From Paenalicyclobacillus mengziensis (GTDB lineage: Bacteria; Bacillota; Bacilli; Alicyclobacillales; Alicyclobacillaceae), in NCBI RefSeq assembly GCF_017298635.1, contig NZ_CP071182.1:1364001-1428000 (forward strand): DNA of 64,000 bases, in the 5' to 3' direction. The stretch's first letter is position 1. Each line of letters opens with the position of its first letter. The notes beneath the pieces were generated by a model that saw only the letters and a program-made list of their open reading frames with translations, had not been told where the DNA came from and ran no database searches. Below are positions 51,374 through 59,649 of the stretch, piece by piece. A program made the translations under genes and the position numbers.

Positions 51374-52816
51374 AACTTGACTCTTGCAAAAAACATGTTG
51401 TCGATTTGAAGTAGGTTGTGATGAACGTATAGAACCTTTGTCGAGGTCCTGCAGATCAAATAGGACAATCCATCTTCCGGTCGAAATTGCGGTTACCACA
51501 ACTAAAATACGACGAAGAAAGGATTGTCCAAGGTCATGGTAACTGTCTATTCACATATCGTCAACTTCATTTTGCTGCTGCGATTAAGTCTTTCAAAACC
51601 GCAAAGGAATCATATGTTATCCATCATGCACGGTATCGTCCTTTGCGATGGAAGAAAGGCCATCACAGCAATGCGTCGTCAAACGAAGACGAACCGTGAC
51701 CTGAGCTGCATGACTCGCTTCCTTTCAGAATCGCCCTGGAATCATCACACCATCAATCGGCAACGGCGGAGATTTCTTCAGCAACTCGTCCGGCGTGAGT
51801 AAAAGAAATGTCTTAGATAAACAACTCGTCTTTCTGCTTGTGGACGACACCGGCTGCATGAAGAATGCAACAACACGGAAGATGGAGTGACTGGACTTTC
51901 ACTTTTTACACGCTGAGGGTAAAACAGTTTGGTCACATGTCCTTGTCACCTCCCATGTCGTGACTGGCAATATCTCTGCTGCTTATGACTGTCGGCCATA
52001 CTTTCGGGAAGAGGCATGCACCGAGCTCGGAATTGGGTTCAAGAGCAAGATCGACTTGGCAATCGAACTCGTTCAAGATTTTGACGTCAGTGATGATGAA
52101 CGGGTCTATGTCTTATTTGACCGTTGGTATGCCAGCAAGAGACTCATTGATGCATGCAATGCCAAAGGATTTCACGTCATTGCAGCATTCAAGACCAACC
52201 GGATGATGTATCCATCCGGGATTCAGGTCAAGGTCTCAGATTTCGCTCAGCAGTACATCCGTCATACCGACCTCCGCTCCGTTACAGTGGGGGACCACCG
52301 TTAGTATGAGGGGCAGCTCAGCGATATTGAAAATATCGAAGTCTTGCTATGTTGGGAAGGCAGCTTCAGTCTAGAGAAAACACCATTTTGCATTCTGTGT
52401 ACGGATGGCGCATTGGATGTCGTGACAATCCTTCGCCATTACCTTGTGAGGTGGAACATTGAGACTGGATACCGTTACTTCAAAGACCTACTGGCTTTGA
52501 CCAATACCAAATGCATTTGTATCAGGCCATTGAGCGTTTCTGGACGATTCAGTATCTGGTGTATGCATACCTTGAGTTTCAGCGATTGAAGTGGACGAAA
52601 GAAGACGCCATGACGCTCGGAGATGTCGTAAGACGTATCCGCAATGAGTATCTTGGCAGCATTGTTTGCTACGTATATCAGCAAGCACTGGAGAACCGTC
52701 CCCTTCTCAAGGTACTAAAGACCCTGTGCCTAACTGCCTGAAACGACCGCAAGACATTACCCACTACAAGTCTGCCTAATTGTGGATTTTTGAACCGATT
52801 TTGCAAGAGTCAAGTT
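51374..52816 (+). mobile_element. Degenerate IS4-like insertion sequence
   Basis: An 18-bp inverted repeat, AACTTGACTCTTGCAAAA at 51374-51391 and its complement at 52799-52816, bounds the element. No clear target duplication flanks it, and the rest of cbiP is absent on the far side, so a deletion accompanied or followed insertion. Its transposase gene is broken into several frames. Confidence 0.82.
51524..52741 (+). pseudogene. Decayed DDE transposase of the IS4 superfamily
   Basis: Fragments in several plus-strand frames line up as one transposase: 51524..51802 (N-terminal part, HHTINRQRRRFLQQ), a stretch near 51815 with LVFLLVDDTGCMKNATT (first Asp), 51960..52304 with YVLFDRWYASKRLID (second Asp), 52344..52500 with VRWNIETGYRYFKDLL (Glu) and 52511..52741 (C-terminal helices). 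Multiple stops and shifts show it has been inactive for some time, older than the intact IS elements at 19514 and 27084. Confidence 0.8.
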
Positions 52817-52961
52817 ATCTAAGTAAGTTGCAGACCTCAGAGGCGCGGAGCTTTGTTTACTCTATGCGGGCAATATGCCCTAACAAAGTCTGAATTAAGA
52901 CAGGTTCGTCATGCATACTGTATGCTATGGACGAATGTAATGTCCACGGGGAGGGACCGAT

Positions 52962-53210
52962 ATGCCTTGTCTGATTGTCATTGGTGCGGTAAACCAAAAT
53001 ACACCCCAAGAAAACGCAGGCACCTTCATTGGCGAGGGCAATCTGGGCGGTTGGGATGCAAACATGAAGATTAACCAAGGGCATGGAGGGTACTACGGAT
53101 TTTTCAACTTTACGCCTGCCTGGGTTAATATGAATATTGACAACATGGAATTGGTGGATGGCATGGTGAATGACCAGGACTTCAAACCTCTCATGGGACT
53201 GGATGTGTAA
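52962..53210 (+). CDS. Small 82-aa protein, first of a tandem pair
   Basis: I do not recognise the family with certainty. The protein begins MPCLIVIGAVNQNTPQENAG, has Gly/Asn/Trp-rich repeats (GEGNLGGWDANMK, QGHGGYYGFFNF) and a conserved DNMELVDGMVNDQDFKP end. There is no signal peptide or membrane helix. ATG 52962 follows GGGAGGG. A paralogue of identical length lies 54 bp downstream. The short size, MP start and Gly/Asn-rich composition recall small spore-associated proteins of the GerPA/GerPF kind, and a CotF-like gene is near, but this is only a suggestion. Confidence 0.8.
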   Translation: MPCLIVIGAVNQNTPQENAGTFIGEGNLGGWDANMKINQGHGGYYGFFNFTPAWVNMNIDNMELVDGMVNDQDFKPLMGLDV

Positions 53211-53264
53211 CAATTCTGTTAAAAAACAACAGCTTTGATGATGAAAAATTTCTGGAGGTGCAAA

Positions 53265-53513
53265 ATGCCATCTGTTATTCTAATCGGTGCGGTAAATTCC
53301 AACACTCCGCAACAAAATACGGGGATGTTTATTGGCGAATACAATTTTGGAGGGTGGGATGCGAATATGAAGCTGAATCAGGGTCATGGAGGTCTGTATG
53401 GCTTCTTTAACGTAATTCCCTTGCAATTGAATATAAATTTGGACAATATGGAAGTGATTGATGGAGTAATTAACGATCAAGACATCAAACCAGTAGCGAG
53501 TGCAAATCTATAG
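53265..53513 (+). CDS. Small 82-aa protein, second of a tandem pair
   Basis: This paralogue of the preceding gene has the same length, and most residues match: GAVNSNTPQQNTGMFIGEYN, GGWDANMKLNQGHGG and DNMEVIDGVINDQDIKP. ATG 53265 follows CTGGAGG at ideal spacing. The third codon position differs often between the copies while the protein is conserved, which indicates both are under selection. Function unknown; a structural or spore-surface role is possible. Confidence 0.82.
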   Translation: MPSVILIGAVNSNTPQQNTGMFIGEYNFGGWDANMKLNQGHGGLYGFFNVIPLQLNINLDNMEVIDGVINDQDIKPVASANL

Positions 53514-53876
53514 ATATTATATAAGCCCCCATGGCTTGATGAGGAGTTGAGTGATAAGGTATATCGTTGAACGAGGACGAAGGAATCCTTTGTCCTTTTT
53601 TACTGTATGTCATCAACCAATCCGTGGTAAGCCCCTTTTTAAGCCTGTGCCTTCTGCTCCCCCCCGTATACGAAAGAGACTTCTCTGCACGCGGACACCC
53701 GCCTACACATCTATTCTTTGCGAGAATACAAATATCGGGATGAATGGGAATAGGAGTGCGATGTCCCGTGAACGGCTTTGGTGTTCTCGGTGTGGCGGCG
53801 GTACTTGGAATATTGGGTCTTCGGATGTGGGTTCGAAACAAGATGCGAAAATGACCCACTAAAATGTCATAAAAAA
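53514..53876. other. Gene-poor stretch
   Basis: About 360 bp without a convincing gene. Frames on both strands (for example 53551..53862) are Arg/Pro-rich and lack a family resemblance, so they are not called. Confidence 0.4.
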
Positions 53877-53901
53877 ACCTGCCTACGTGATGTAGACAGG
53901 T
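53877..53901 (-). terminator. Intrinsic terminator of the minus-strand coat gene cluster
   Basis: ACCTG.CTAC pairs with GTAG.CAGGT around a 5-nt loop. On the minus strand the stem is followed by seven T residues, which fits the end of the transcript from the CotF-like gene and the small gene after it. Confidence 0.85.
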
Positions 53902-53937
53902 AGATTAAAGACGACTATTGATTTAGCCCTTCATCTG

Positions 53938-54075
53938 TCACCATAGGTTGGATTTCGTTGGTACTACCTGCTTCTGTTTGTTACTCGCAAAGTTGCTCCG
54001 TTGTTCCAGCTTACTGAGTTGGTCTCGGACGCTTTCGGACTTTATCATATGGCTTTTTGAGTCCTTCTTTTTCAT
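53938..54075 (-). CDS. Very small basic protein (45 aa) downstream of the CotF-like gene
   Basis: The frame starts MKKKDSKSHMIKSESVRDQL, is rich in Lys, Ser and Gln, and ends in SNLW. A strong AAAGGAGAC site precedes ATG 54075, and the gene lies 18 bp behind the CotF-like gene with the terminator just after it. It probably forms a two-gene unit with that gene. No family recognised; tiny spore proteins are often of this kind. Confidence 0.6.
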   Translation of the reverse strand: MKKKDSKSHMIKSESVRDQLSKLEQRSNFASNKQKQVVPTKSNLW

Positions 54076-54093
54076 GGGATGTCTCCTTTCTTT

Positions 54094-54645
54094 TTAATGG
54101 ACTTGTGCCATTTCGGGCACTTTATCATAGGTCTGTCCCAATGCTTGTAGATACGTGTTGGTCGCGGGTTCCCCAGGATAATAGCCATTTTTTCGAAGCC
54201 ATCCAGCCACTTCGAATGCGTGGTGTGAACACATCGTAAATGCGTCCTCTAAGAAAGCACGAAGCTGCAGATTATCTGTTTCGAATGCAGATGAGGCGTA
54301 CCCTTTTCCGTTGTTCTTTAGGGTGAGCAAATAAATCGTCGCGATGGCACGATCATCGAATTGAGCGTCGTTTATGTTCGGAGCACCCGCTTGTGGTGCC
54401 TTTGGGGTAAATGTCGCCTTCTGCGGCATTGCAGGGACCTTGAGTTTCCCAGACGAAGCTCCGTTCTTGGCAAACTCTACTTTGATGTTGTAGTCTTGAA
54501 CATGGGCACTCAGTTGTTTTTCCAAGATGGTTTTCAGTTCGGGGTCTCGAACATCTTTCAGAAAGGCACCCATACAGGTCAGAATGTCATAACAGCCCAT
54601 CAAAAGATGATTTAACTCATACGCTTCATGTGTTTGTAGCGACAT
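54094..54645 (-). CDS. CotF-family spore coat protein
   Basis: The 183-residue protein resembles CotF-like coat proteins, which have a ferritin-like helical fold. An N-terminal helix pair (TYELNHLLMGCYDILTCMGAFL-type) is followed by a Pro/Ala-rich linker (KVPAMPQKATFTPKAPQAG) and a second helical half (DDRAIATIYLLTLKNN, LQLRAFLEDAFTMCSHHAFEVAGWL, KNGYYPGEPA). The YYP end motif is typical. ATG 54645 follows GGAGGAGA. It indicates an endospore-forming host. Confidence 0.85.
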   Translation of the reverse strand: MSLQTHEAYELNHLLMGCYDILTCMGAFLKDVRDPELKTILEKQLSAHVQDYNIKVEFAKNGASSGKLKVPAMPQKATFTPKAPQAGAPNINDAQFDDRAIATIYLLTLKNNGKGYASSAFETDNLQLRAFLEDAFTMCSHHAFEVAGWLRKNGYYPGEPATNTYLQALGQTYDKVPEMAQVH

Positions 54646-54823
54646 AGAATCTCCTCCACAAGGTCAAATTTCTGTTCGTACATAATATCTCCAGGTTGAA
54701 AGACGATATCCCTCGGGATACACCGATCCTATGTTCTGTGGCTCAAACCTCAACGGAACGTGGAACAATAGGTTAAGTTGTTACTGACGATACGTCAATT
54801 TGAAGGGTTGTGGAGGTTGACAA

Positions 54824-55504
54824 ATGCGAGAACGCAAAGTGTGGATGTCTGTGATTGTGTTACTGTCATTGACTGTGATTTTGTTAGTCGGCGTTCTTGT
54901 TTCGAATTGTATGAGGTTCAGCCCATGGAATCGACACATGGATGCTGGTCGGAACGGTGGCATGATGGGCAACAGCGGAATGATGGGAAGCGGTGGCATG
55001 ATGGGTAACGCAACATCGGCAAATACTGCAACTATCGACAACAATCAGTTACACCAGCTTGTGGCAGAGGGAGAACAGGGAGCACGGATCGACCGCGCCA
55101 AGAAGACCATCACCTATACGGGAGGGAGTGTGAACTTGGTTGCGTTGGCTTCGCCTCATGGTGTACCCAATATGACATGGGAAATCGACGGTTTGGTTAA
55201 CCCGACCCTCTTCATTCAACCAGGCGCCACCGTTCATGTCACTTTAGTGAACCCCGACTGGGGCTATATGCATGGGTTCGAAGTCACGAAAACCGCTCCG
55301 CCATACTCACAAATGCCCATGATGACGGTAGATGATGTTTTCATGCTCCCACCCTTACCGCAACGCACAACTCAAGGGCTGACTTCGGCTCACTATCATA
55401 TGACGGAAGGCGAGATGACCCTACATCCTGGCACATACTACTACATTTGCCCCGTGCCTGGGCACGCCAAGAGTGGTATGTACGGTGTAGTAAAAGTGAC
55501 TTGA
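54824..55504 (+). CDS. Membrane-anchored cupredoxin, sulfocyanin/rusticyanin-like
   Basis: A hydrophobic N-terminal segment (about residues 8-28) anchors or exports the protein. A Met/Gly-rich linker with three GGMMG-type repeats follows, then a blue-copper domain (about 75-226). Copper ligands appear as His in WGYMHGFEVT and Cys, His and Met in YYICPVPGHAKSGMYG. This loop is closest to sulfocyanin and rusticyanin, single-electron carriers known mostly from acidophiles. It probably acts outside the membrane in electron transfer or copper handling. A copper/arsenic-type gene group follows. Confidence 0.88.
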   Translation: MRERKVWMSVIVLLSLTVILLVGVLVSNCMRFSPWNRHMDAGRNGGMMGNSGMMGSGGMMGNATSANTATIDNNQLHQLVAEGEQGARIDRAKKTITYTGGSVNLVALASPHGVPNMTWEIDGLVNPTLFIQPGATVHVTLVNPDWGYMHGFEVTKTAPPYSQMPMMTVDDVFMLPPLPQRTTQGLTSAHYHMTEGEMTLHPGTYYYICPVPGHAKSGMYGVVKVT

Positions 55505-55767
55505 ACCTCGTTCGTAAGGCAACAAAGGGGCAAGTATAGCAAAATTGCCTCGGCGATTTCTGGTCTTGTTGCACTCAAAACGATGACAGTTGCGAAAAAA
55601 CAACGCAATTTGAGAACCCGTGCCCACTCGCCAGTGGAGAACGTGTAGGTAGCCCTCAATCCTGCATGACGAGGTGAGGATCGATACAGGAGTTTGGAAC
55701 AAAACACTTCCCTCATGAGCATTGACATTTCCGTATGGTCGTTTAAAAATGGTGATCAAATCTATGA
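55505..55767. other. Intergenic stretch between cupredoxin and the ArsR operator
   Basis: No gene is seen; minus-strand frames here have no ribosome site. The end of the stretch runs into the operator palindrome. Confidence 0.4.
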
Positions 55768-55783
55768 ATCAATGTATATTGAT
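55768..55783 (+). promoter_or_regulatory. ArsR-type operator palindrome
   Basis: ATCAATGTATATTGAT matches the ATCAA-N6-TTGAT dyad described for ArsR-family operators. It overlaps a TATATT that can serve as a -10 box and lies 20 bp ahead of the first gene of the small Cys protein/arsR unit, so the ArsR protein encoded behind it probably controls its own operon. Confidence 0.7.
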
Positions 55784-55803
55784 ATATGGGAACGTGAATT
55801 TTC

Positions 55804-56067
55804 ATGGATATTCGCGAGGTTGCCAAGGTAAGAGTGGAGTCAACAGAAGGTAAAGTCATCGTGGAATTTAAGGGGATTACGACGGAAACACTACAGGATT
55901 TGGTCACAGAATGTTCCAGTGGAACCTGTTCGTGTGGCGGCGAAGAACTTTTTTCGAGCGTCGATTCGTTCGTGTTAGCCGAAGACGGAAAGACCATCGA
56001 GATTTCAGGCAAAGTAAAGGCTGAAGAAGTTGGGAAGATACTGCAAGATTGGGAAAAGGAATTGTAA
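55804..56067 (+). CDS. Small Cys-rich protein (87 aa) co-encoded with an ArsR regulator
   Basis: The family is not recognised. The protein is acidic, with alternating strands and helices and a central Cys cluster (TECSSGTCSCGGEELF, residues 35-50) that could bind a soft metal ion. It starts at ATG 55804 twenty bases behind an ArsR-type palindrome and is followed 66 bp later by the arsR gene. A metal-binding role is inferred from cysteines and context only. Confidence 0.7.
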   Translation: MDIREVAKVRVESTEGKVIVEFKGITTETLQDLVTECSSGTCSCGGEELFSSVDSFVLAEDGKTIEISGKVKAEEVGKILQDWEKEL

Positions 56068-56133
56068 TTGTTAACAGGTGGACGATATGCTCCGTAACTT
56101 GAATGAATGAAAAATGCAGGGAGGAGGATACGT

Positions 56134-56499
56134 GTGGTCGATGATACGCAACCGCTGGATTTACAAATCCAGCGTCCGATTGAACTGAGTGGTTTGTTGA
56201 AAGTTTTGGCGGAACCTGTTCGCTTGCGGATGCTCCGACTGCTCTCTGGGCAAGAGTCATTGTGTTGCCGTCTTGTTCCTACGGGTGTTGAGAGCGAAGA
56301 GCAGGACGTGAGAATCTACGGATTGTGCGTACAGGATTTGGTGGCTCACCTGGGATTACCTCAATCTACGGTGTCTCATCACTTGAATGTATTAAAGAAT
56401 GCGGGCTTAGTGCGTAGTATAAAGCAAGGGGTCTGGGTGTTCTATTTCCGCGATGAAGAGACTGTGAGTGCGTTGAAGCGAGCCATCTACTCAATGTGA
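56134..56499 (+). CDS. ArsR/SmtB-family metal-responsive repressor
   Basis: A winged helix-turn-helix of about 121 residues: LLKVLAEPVRLRMLRLLSG, then LVAHLGLPQSTVSHHLNVLKNAGL and RSIKQGVWVFYF. Cysteines in SLCCRLVP and YGLCVQDL may sense the metal or metalloid. GTG 56134 directly behind GGGAGGAGG is the better start; the frame is open from ATG 56107. The probable operator is at 55768. Its ligand (arsenite, copper, cadmium or other) cannot be told from sequence, since the classical ELCVCDL motif is altered. Confidence 0.9.
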   Translation: MVDDTQPLDLQIQRPIELSGLLKVLAEPVRLRMLRLLSGQESLCCRLVPTGVESEEQDVRIYGLCVQDLVAHLGLPQSTVSHHLNVLKNAGLVRSIKQGVWVFYFRDEETVSALKRAIYSM

Positions 56500-56670
56500 G
56501 GACACCGAATTATTCTGCCCAATCTGAGGATGGAGCGGGGCAAAGGGCAACAATTGTGCCCATCGAAGGATGTCGCAGGTTTACAGACACAGATGCTTGC
56601 GCCAGTACGAGTTCAAAGCTTCTCTAATATTCAAATTCGGAAATGATCAGACAGGAGATGGTATCAAGTG

Positions 56671-56895
56671 ATGTGGGGATATGGTGGATGGGGCGGATTC
56701 GGGATTCTTTTCCCGATCTTAGGCGTGGTGATGATGATTGCAATGATGTACTTCATGGGGCGGATGATGATGGGGCATAACCACGACCGCAATCACCCAC
56801 AAAGAGAGGACACATCGGAGTTGTTACGTGAAATTCAACATCTGCGGCGAGAAGTTGAGGATATGAAGCGGGAGAAAAATAAGGAGGATTTGTAA
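56671..56895 (+). CDS. Small membrane protein with coiled-coil tail (74 aa)
   Basis: A Gly/Trp start (MWGYGGWGGFG) leads into one transmembrane helix (ILFPILGVVMMIAMMYFMG), a Met/His-rich turn (RMMMGHNHDRNH) and a charged helical tail (SELLREIQHLRREVEDMKRE). Such SHOCT-like small proteins often accompany copper or heavy-metal genes; the Met/His turn could contact copper. The start ATG follows CAGGAGATGG. Its stop overlaps the ATG of the methyltransferase gene. Confidence 0.8.
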   Translation: MWGYGGWGGFGILFPILGVVMMIAMMYFMGRMMMGHNHDRNHPQREDTSELLREIQHLRREVEDMKREKNKEDL

Positions 56896-57560
56896 TGGTG
56901 GATCTGCATTTTTTGAATGTACAACAGCCGCATTGGGAACAAGCTTTTGCAAAGAACAACGAGATGTTCGGGGAGTCCCCAAGCGAAGCCGCCATTCGAG
57001 CCGCCGACATCTTCAAGGTTCACGGTCAGGAACGGATATTAGAGTTAGGAGCGGGGCAAGGGCGAGATACTTTGTTTTTCGCCAGAAATGGGTTTCAGGT
57101 GCATGTGTTGGATTACACCAAAGAGGGTACAGAGCGAATTCGGCAGAAAGCGAAAGAAGAGGGGCTATCAGATCGCATTGCGGTGATCGAGCATGATGTG
57201 CGGAAACCTTTTCTATTACCGAGTGGGTCATTCGATGCTTGCTACTCACACATGTTATACTGCATGGCTCTGACAACTGACGAATTGGTCGCTTTGAATA
57301 ACCATGTTCGACAAGTTCTGCGCCCAGGTGGATATAACATTTACACGGTTCGGCACAAGGGAGACGCGCATTATGGACAAGGCGTTCACCGAGGGGAAGA
57401 CCTTTATGAAGTTGGCGGCTTCATTGTTCACTTTTTCGACCGAGCGAAAGTTGAGGCACTGACAGATGGATATGAATTCATTGATGTCCACGAATTCGAA
57501 GAAGGTGGACTGCCACGAAAACTGTATCAAGTCTCGTTGGAGAAGAGAAGGGTGGAGTGA
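56895..57560 (+). CDS. Class I SAM-dependent methyltransferase
   Basis: The 221-residue protein has a Rossmann methyltransferase fold with motif I ILELGAGQGRDTLFFARNG, the acidic VHVLDYT strand end and DACYSHMLYCMAL at the active site. The overall pattern is like TehB/tellurite-resistance or thiopurine-type methylases that act on metalloids or small molecules. It is translationally coupled to the small membrane protein (overlap of one base at 56895) and precedes a CopZ-like gene, so metal detoxification is a plausible context. Substrate unknown. Confidence 0.85.
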   Translation: MVDLHFLNVQQPHWEQAFAKNNEMFGESPSEAAIRAADIFKVHGQERILELGAGQGRDTLFFARNGFQVHVLDYTKEGTERIRQKAKEEGLSDRIAVIEHDVRKPFLLPSGSFDACYSHMLYCMALTTDELVALNNHVRQVLRPGGYNIYTVRHKGDAHYGQGVHRGEDLYEVGGFIVHFFDRAKVEALTDGYEFIDVHEFEEGGLPRKLYQVSLEKRRVE

Positions 57561-57609
57561 AGGGCGAGGATATGATATTGGATAAATCCAAGCGAGGGAG
57601 ACGCTTATC

Positions 57610-58065
57610 ATGGAAGATTGCTGTCAAGTTCCAGCGCATAAGGTGCAAGCTGACTCTCTGATTTGTCCCGTGTGTCAACAAAGGGGCAAGAGCGTTCTGT
57701 TAATCACGTTGAAAGCTCTACTTACCCCGTCTGGCCTATCTACCCTCACCCCGTCCGCCTCCTACTCATTCTGTTCGAATTCCGATTGTGAGGTGGTCTA
57801 CTTCGTCGACGGACAGGTGTTCAACAGGGATGCAGTCAAAGTTCCTGTGTATCAGAAAGACCAGGGTTCAGGGGTTCCAGTATGCTATTGCTTTGGGTGG
57901 ACGAGAGAGCGACTCGTGAAGGCGATACGGGACGATGAGAATCCCGTCCAGCACATCAGCGAACAGGTAAAGGCGAATCGGTGTGGCTGTGAAGTGAATA
58001 ATCCACAGGGAAGTTGCTGTTTGGGGAATGTCACCGCATTTGTGCACAGTTTGAAACAGTCATAA
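57610..58065 (+). CDS. Cys-rich CopZ-like metal/Fe-S protein
   Basis: The 151-residue protein has 14 or so cysteines: MEDCC at the start, CPVC at about residue 20, CSNSDC at about 57, VCYCFGW at about 96 and a C-terminal CGC..SCC group. This matches the N-terminal zinc and [2Fe-2S] domain found in the Archaeoglobus copper chaperone CopZ and in related stand-alone bacterial proteins. It lacks the classical ferredoxin-like MxCxxC copper domain. It follows the methyltransferase by 50 bp with a GAGGGAGA site. Copper handling or sensing is likely. Confidence 0.8.
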   Translation: MEDCCQVPAHKVQADSLICPVCQQRGKSVLLITLKALLTPSGLSTLTPSASYSFCSNSDCEVVYFVDGQVFNRDAVKVPVYQKDQGSGVPVCYCFGWTRERLVKAIRDDENPVQHISEQVKANRCGCEVNNPQGSCCLGNVTAFVHSLKQS

Positions 58066-58078
58066 GTTTAACCTCTTC

Positions 58079-58282
58079 CTATGTGCGGCTTTTCCTTGTC
58101 CCGTAAAGTCTGGTGAGTCGCCTACTTTCCCTCGCTATTCTCGCTTCACGCGGCGAAGGGATGGGCATTGGTAAGCTAATGCGCGGTCGTTTCCGCACGA
58201 CCCTCGGTTCCTCTTTATCTGGCTTGCCCGTCTGTACGTCATCAAGCCGTTGACCGTCCGAGCAGGGGATTGAATTTGCCAT
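58079..58282 (-). CDS. Small basic protein (67 aa), unrecognised
   Basis: MANSIPCSDGQRLDDVQTGK begins the frame, which turns Arg/Pro-rich toward the end. ATG 58282 has a good CGGAGG site on the minus strand, the main support for calling it. It could be a chance frame; no family is recognised. Confidence 0.35.
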   Translation of the reverse strand: MANSIPCSDGQRLDDVQTGKPDKEEPRVVRKRPRISLPMPIPSPREARIARESRRLTRLYGTRKSRT

Positions 58283-58550
58283 AGATGACACCTCCGTATA
58301 AGAACAGGGATAAGGGGGCAGGGCATGGTTTAATGACAATGGAACGGAAGTTGAGGTTGATCGATTTACGGGTGGGTTGCTCAGGACATCACCTCCGATA
58401 GGTGATAATATCCCCTTTGATGGTATATCGATGCGCGAATAGCGTGTCTATCGGATTAGCCGAGAAAGGAGGACAATTTCCGTCGTCACGAATCCTTCAG
58501 TGCTCTTTTGCCCTACATCCTCTGTAATTATCCGTTCATAGTTATCGGGA
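58283..58550. other. Short gene-free stretch
   Basis: Nothing recognisable is seen between the small minus-strand genes. Confidence 0.35.
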
Positions 58551-58775
58551 CTAATCCTGTTTCTCCTCGTCTTTCGCCCTATCTTCATTCGGGTACACGA
58601 GAAACTGCTCCATGACCTCTTTGGGCAGACAATGGATCTCGGATGGCGGTATGCCATTTGCTTTGCACCAATCGACCAGTTTCCTTATTTTCACTTTAGG
58701 TTCATCGGGATTTCGCGGGACGGCGAAAACACCGTCGGGGAAGTTATCATCCCAGTCCCAGTCATTATTGCCCAT
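58551..58775 (-). CDS. Small acidic protein (74 aa), unrecognised
   Basis: The protein starts MGNNDWDWDDNFPDGVFAVP, has a helical middle (VKIRKLVDWCKANGIPPSEI) and ends in a charged tail. It is soluble and acidic. ATG 58775 follows GGAGCGG. It lies 6 bp behind the 55-aa frame at 58782, so the two may be co-transcribed. The regular composition supports a real gene; function unknown. Confidence 0.6.
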   Translation of the reverse strand: MGNNDWDWDDNFPDGVFAVPRNPDEPKVKIRKLVDWCKANGIPPSEIHCLPKEVMEQFLVYPNEDRAKDEEKQD

Positions 58776-58781
58776 CGGTTA

Positions 58782-58949
58782 TCACCGCTCCTGTAGACAT
58801 CTCTTCAGCTTGCTAATCACTATTTGATGTCTTTGAAAGATGCGCTTTGTGCTCATTGCCATGGGAACGGTTGCTTTGCAGATGGGCTGTTCCAGCAACA
58901 TTGGGCTATGAGATGGTCTACGATTGGACTGTTTCCGATCATTGGTCAC
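58782..58949 (-). CDS. Tiny basic protein (55 aa), unrecognised
   Basis: The frame starts at GTG 58949 just behind AAAGGGGGGAGG and encodes a basic peptide with SHSPMLLEQPICKATVP and a helical end (HQIVISKLKRCLQER). It is close to and in line with the gene at 58551. Support rests on the ribosome site and spacing. Confidence 0.4.
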   Translation of the reverse strand: MTNDRKQSNRRPSHSPMLLEQPICKATVPMAMSTKRIFQRHQIVISKLKRCLQER

Positions 58950-59164
58950 ATCCTCCCCCCTTTCCTGTCCTGCATCCGAAACGAGCGTGAAAACTGTGAA
59001 TGCACACATTTTTCATTAGGATACCTCAAGATTGGGAATGTGTAAAAAAGGGCTTCTTGGAGTTGGGGTCATGACACCATGGGTTGAGTGGGAGTCTGGG
59101 CGTGGTTTTGTGGAGACAAAGATCGTTCAATTCCTCGGGGTCGCTATTGCGGACAAAGTGGCGA

Positions 59165-59401
59165 TTAGTGTCTATTTTTCTTTTGTGCATTCTTGTTCGG
59201 TGCCCGTCTGAACGACCTGGTGTTTCTTTCTGTCGCCTGGGTGTTTTCTATCGTGGCTATCGTATTGAGGTTAGTTGCCCTATTGTTCAAAATGGTAGCC
59301 CATGTATTGGCAACGGATGCCATGATCGCAACAATGGCTACCACGAGTGTGGTTTTTCGGATACCACTCGTCGATGGTGTTGAGCTACCCGACTTAAGCA
59401 T
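59165..59401 (-). CDS. Small membrane protein with polar helical tail (78 aa)
   Basis: After a Ser/Thr-rich start comes one hydrophobic helix (TTLVVAIVAIMASVANTWA) and then an Asn/Thr-rich heptad-like helix (NNRATNLNTIATIENTQATE), with a basic end. ATG 59401 lies behind GGAGGAAGGAG. The plus-strand frame over the same bases is also hydrophobic but has no ribosome site. The organisation is holin-like or stress-peptide-like; the name is not assigned. Confidence 0.5.
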   Translation of the reverse strand: MLKSGSSTPSTSGIRKTTLVVAIVAIMASVANTWATILNNRATNLNTIATIENTQATERNTRSFRRAPNKNAQKKNRH

Positions 59402-59649
59402 AATCTCCTTCCTCCGATTCCCCTAACCCAAGCGAAATACTCATGCTGATTCGGGGACGTTTCTTGTCCTGATACACAGGATATGTTGAAAGACCAAGGT
59501 GTGGCGAGGCGATCAATACAGGGAACATACCCATTGTTGTGGCTCATGTTAAAGCAACCGAGGCGCGGTTGCGCCGTGTTCGCGGCGAACAGCTGGGTCA
59601 ATGGTAGGCAAGAACACGTATGATGTCTGTAGAAAGAAGGGATTAAGCG

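Noticed and set aside
53551..53862. 103-aa Arg/Pro-rich plus-strand frame and its antisense partner
   Set aside because: No ribosome site, no homologue recognised, and unlike neighbouring genes in composition.
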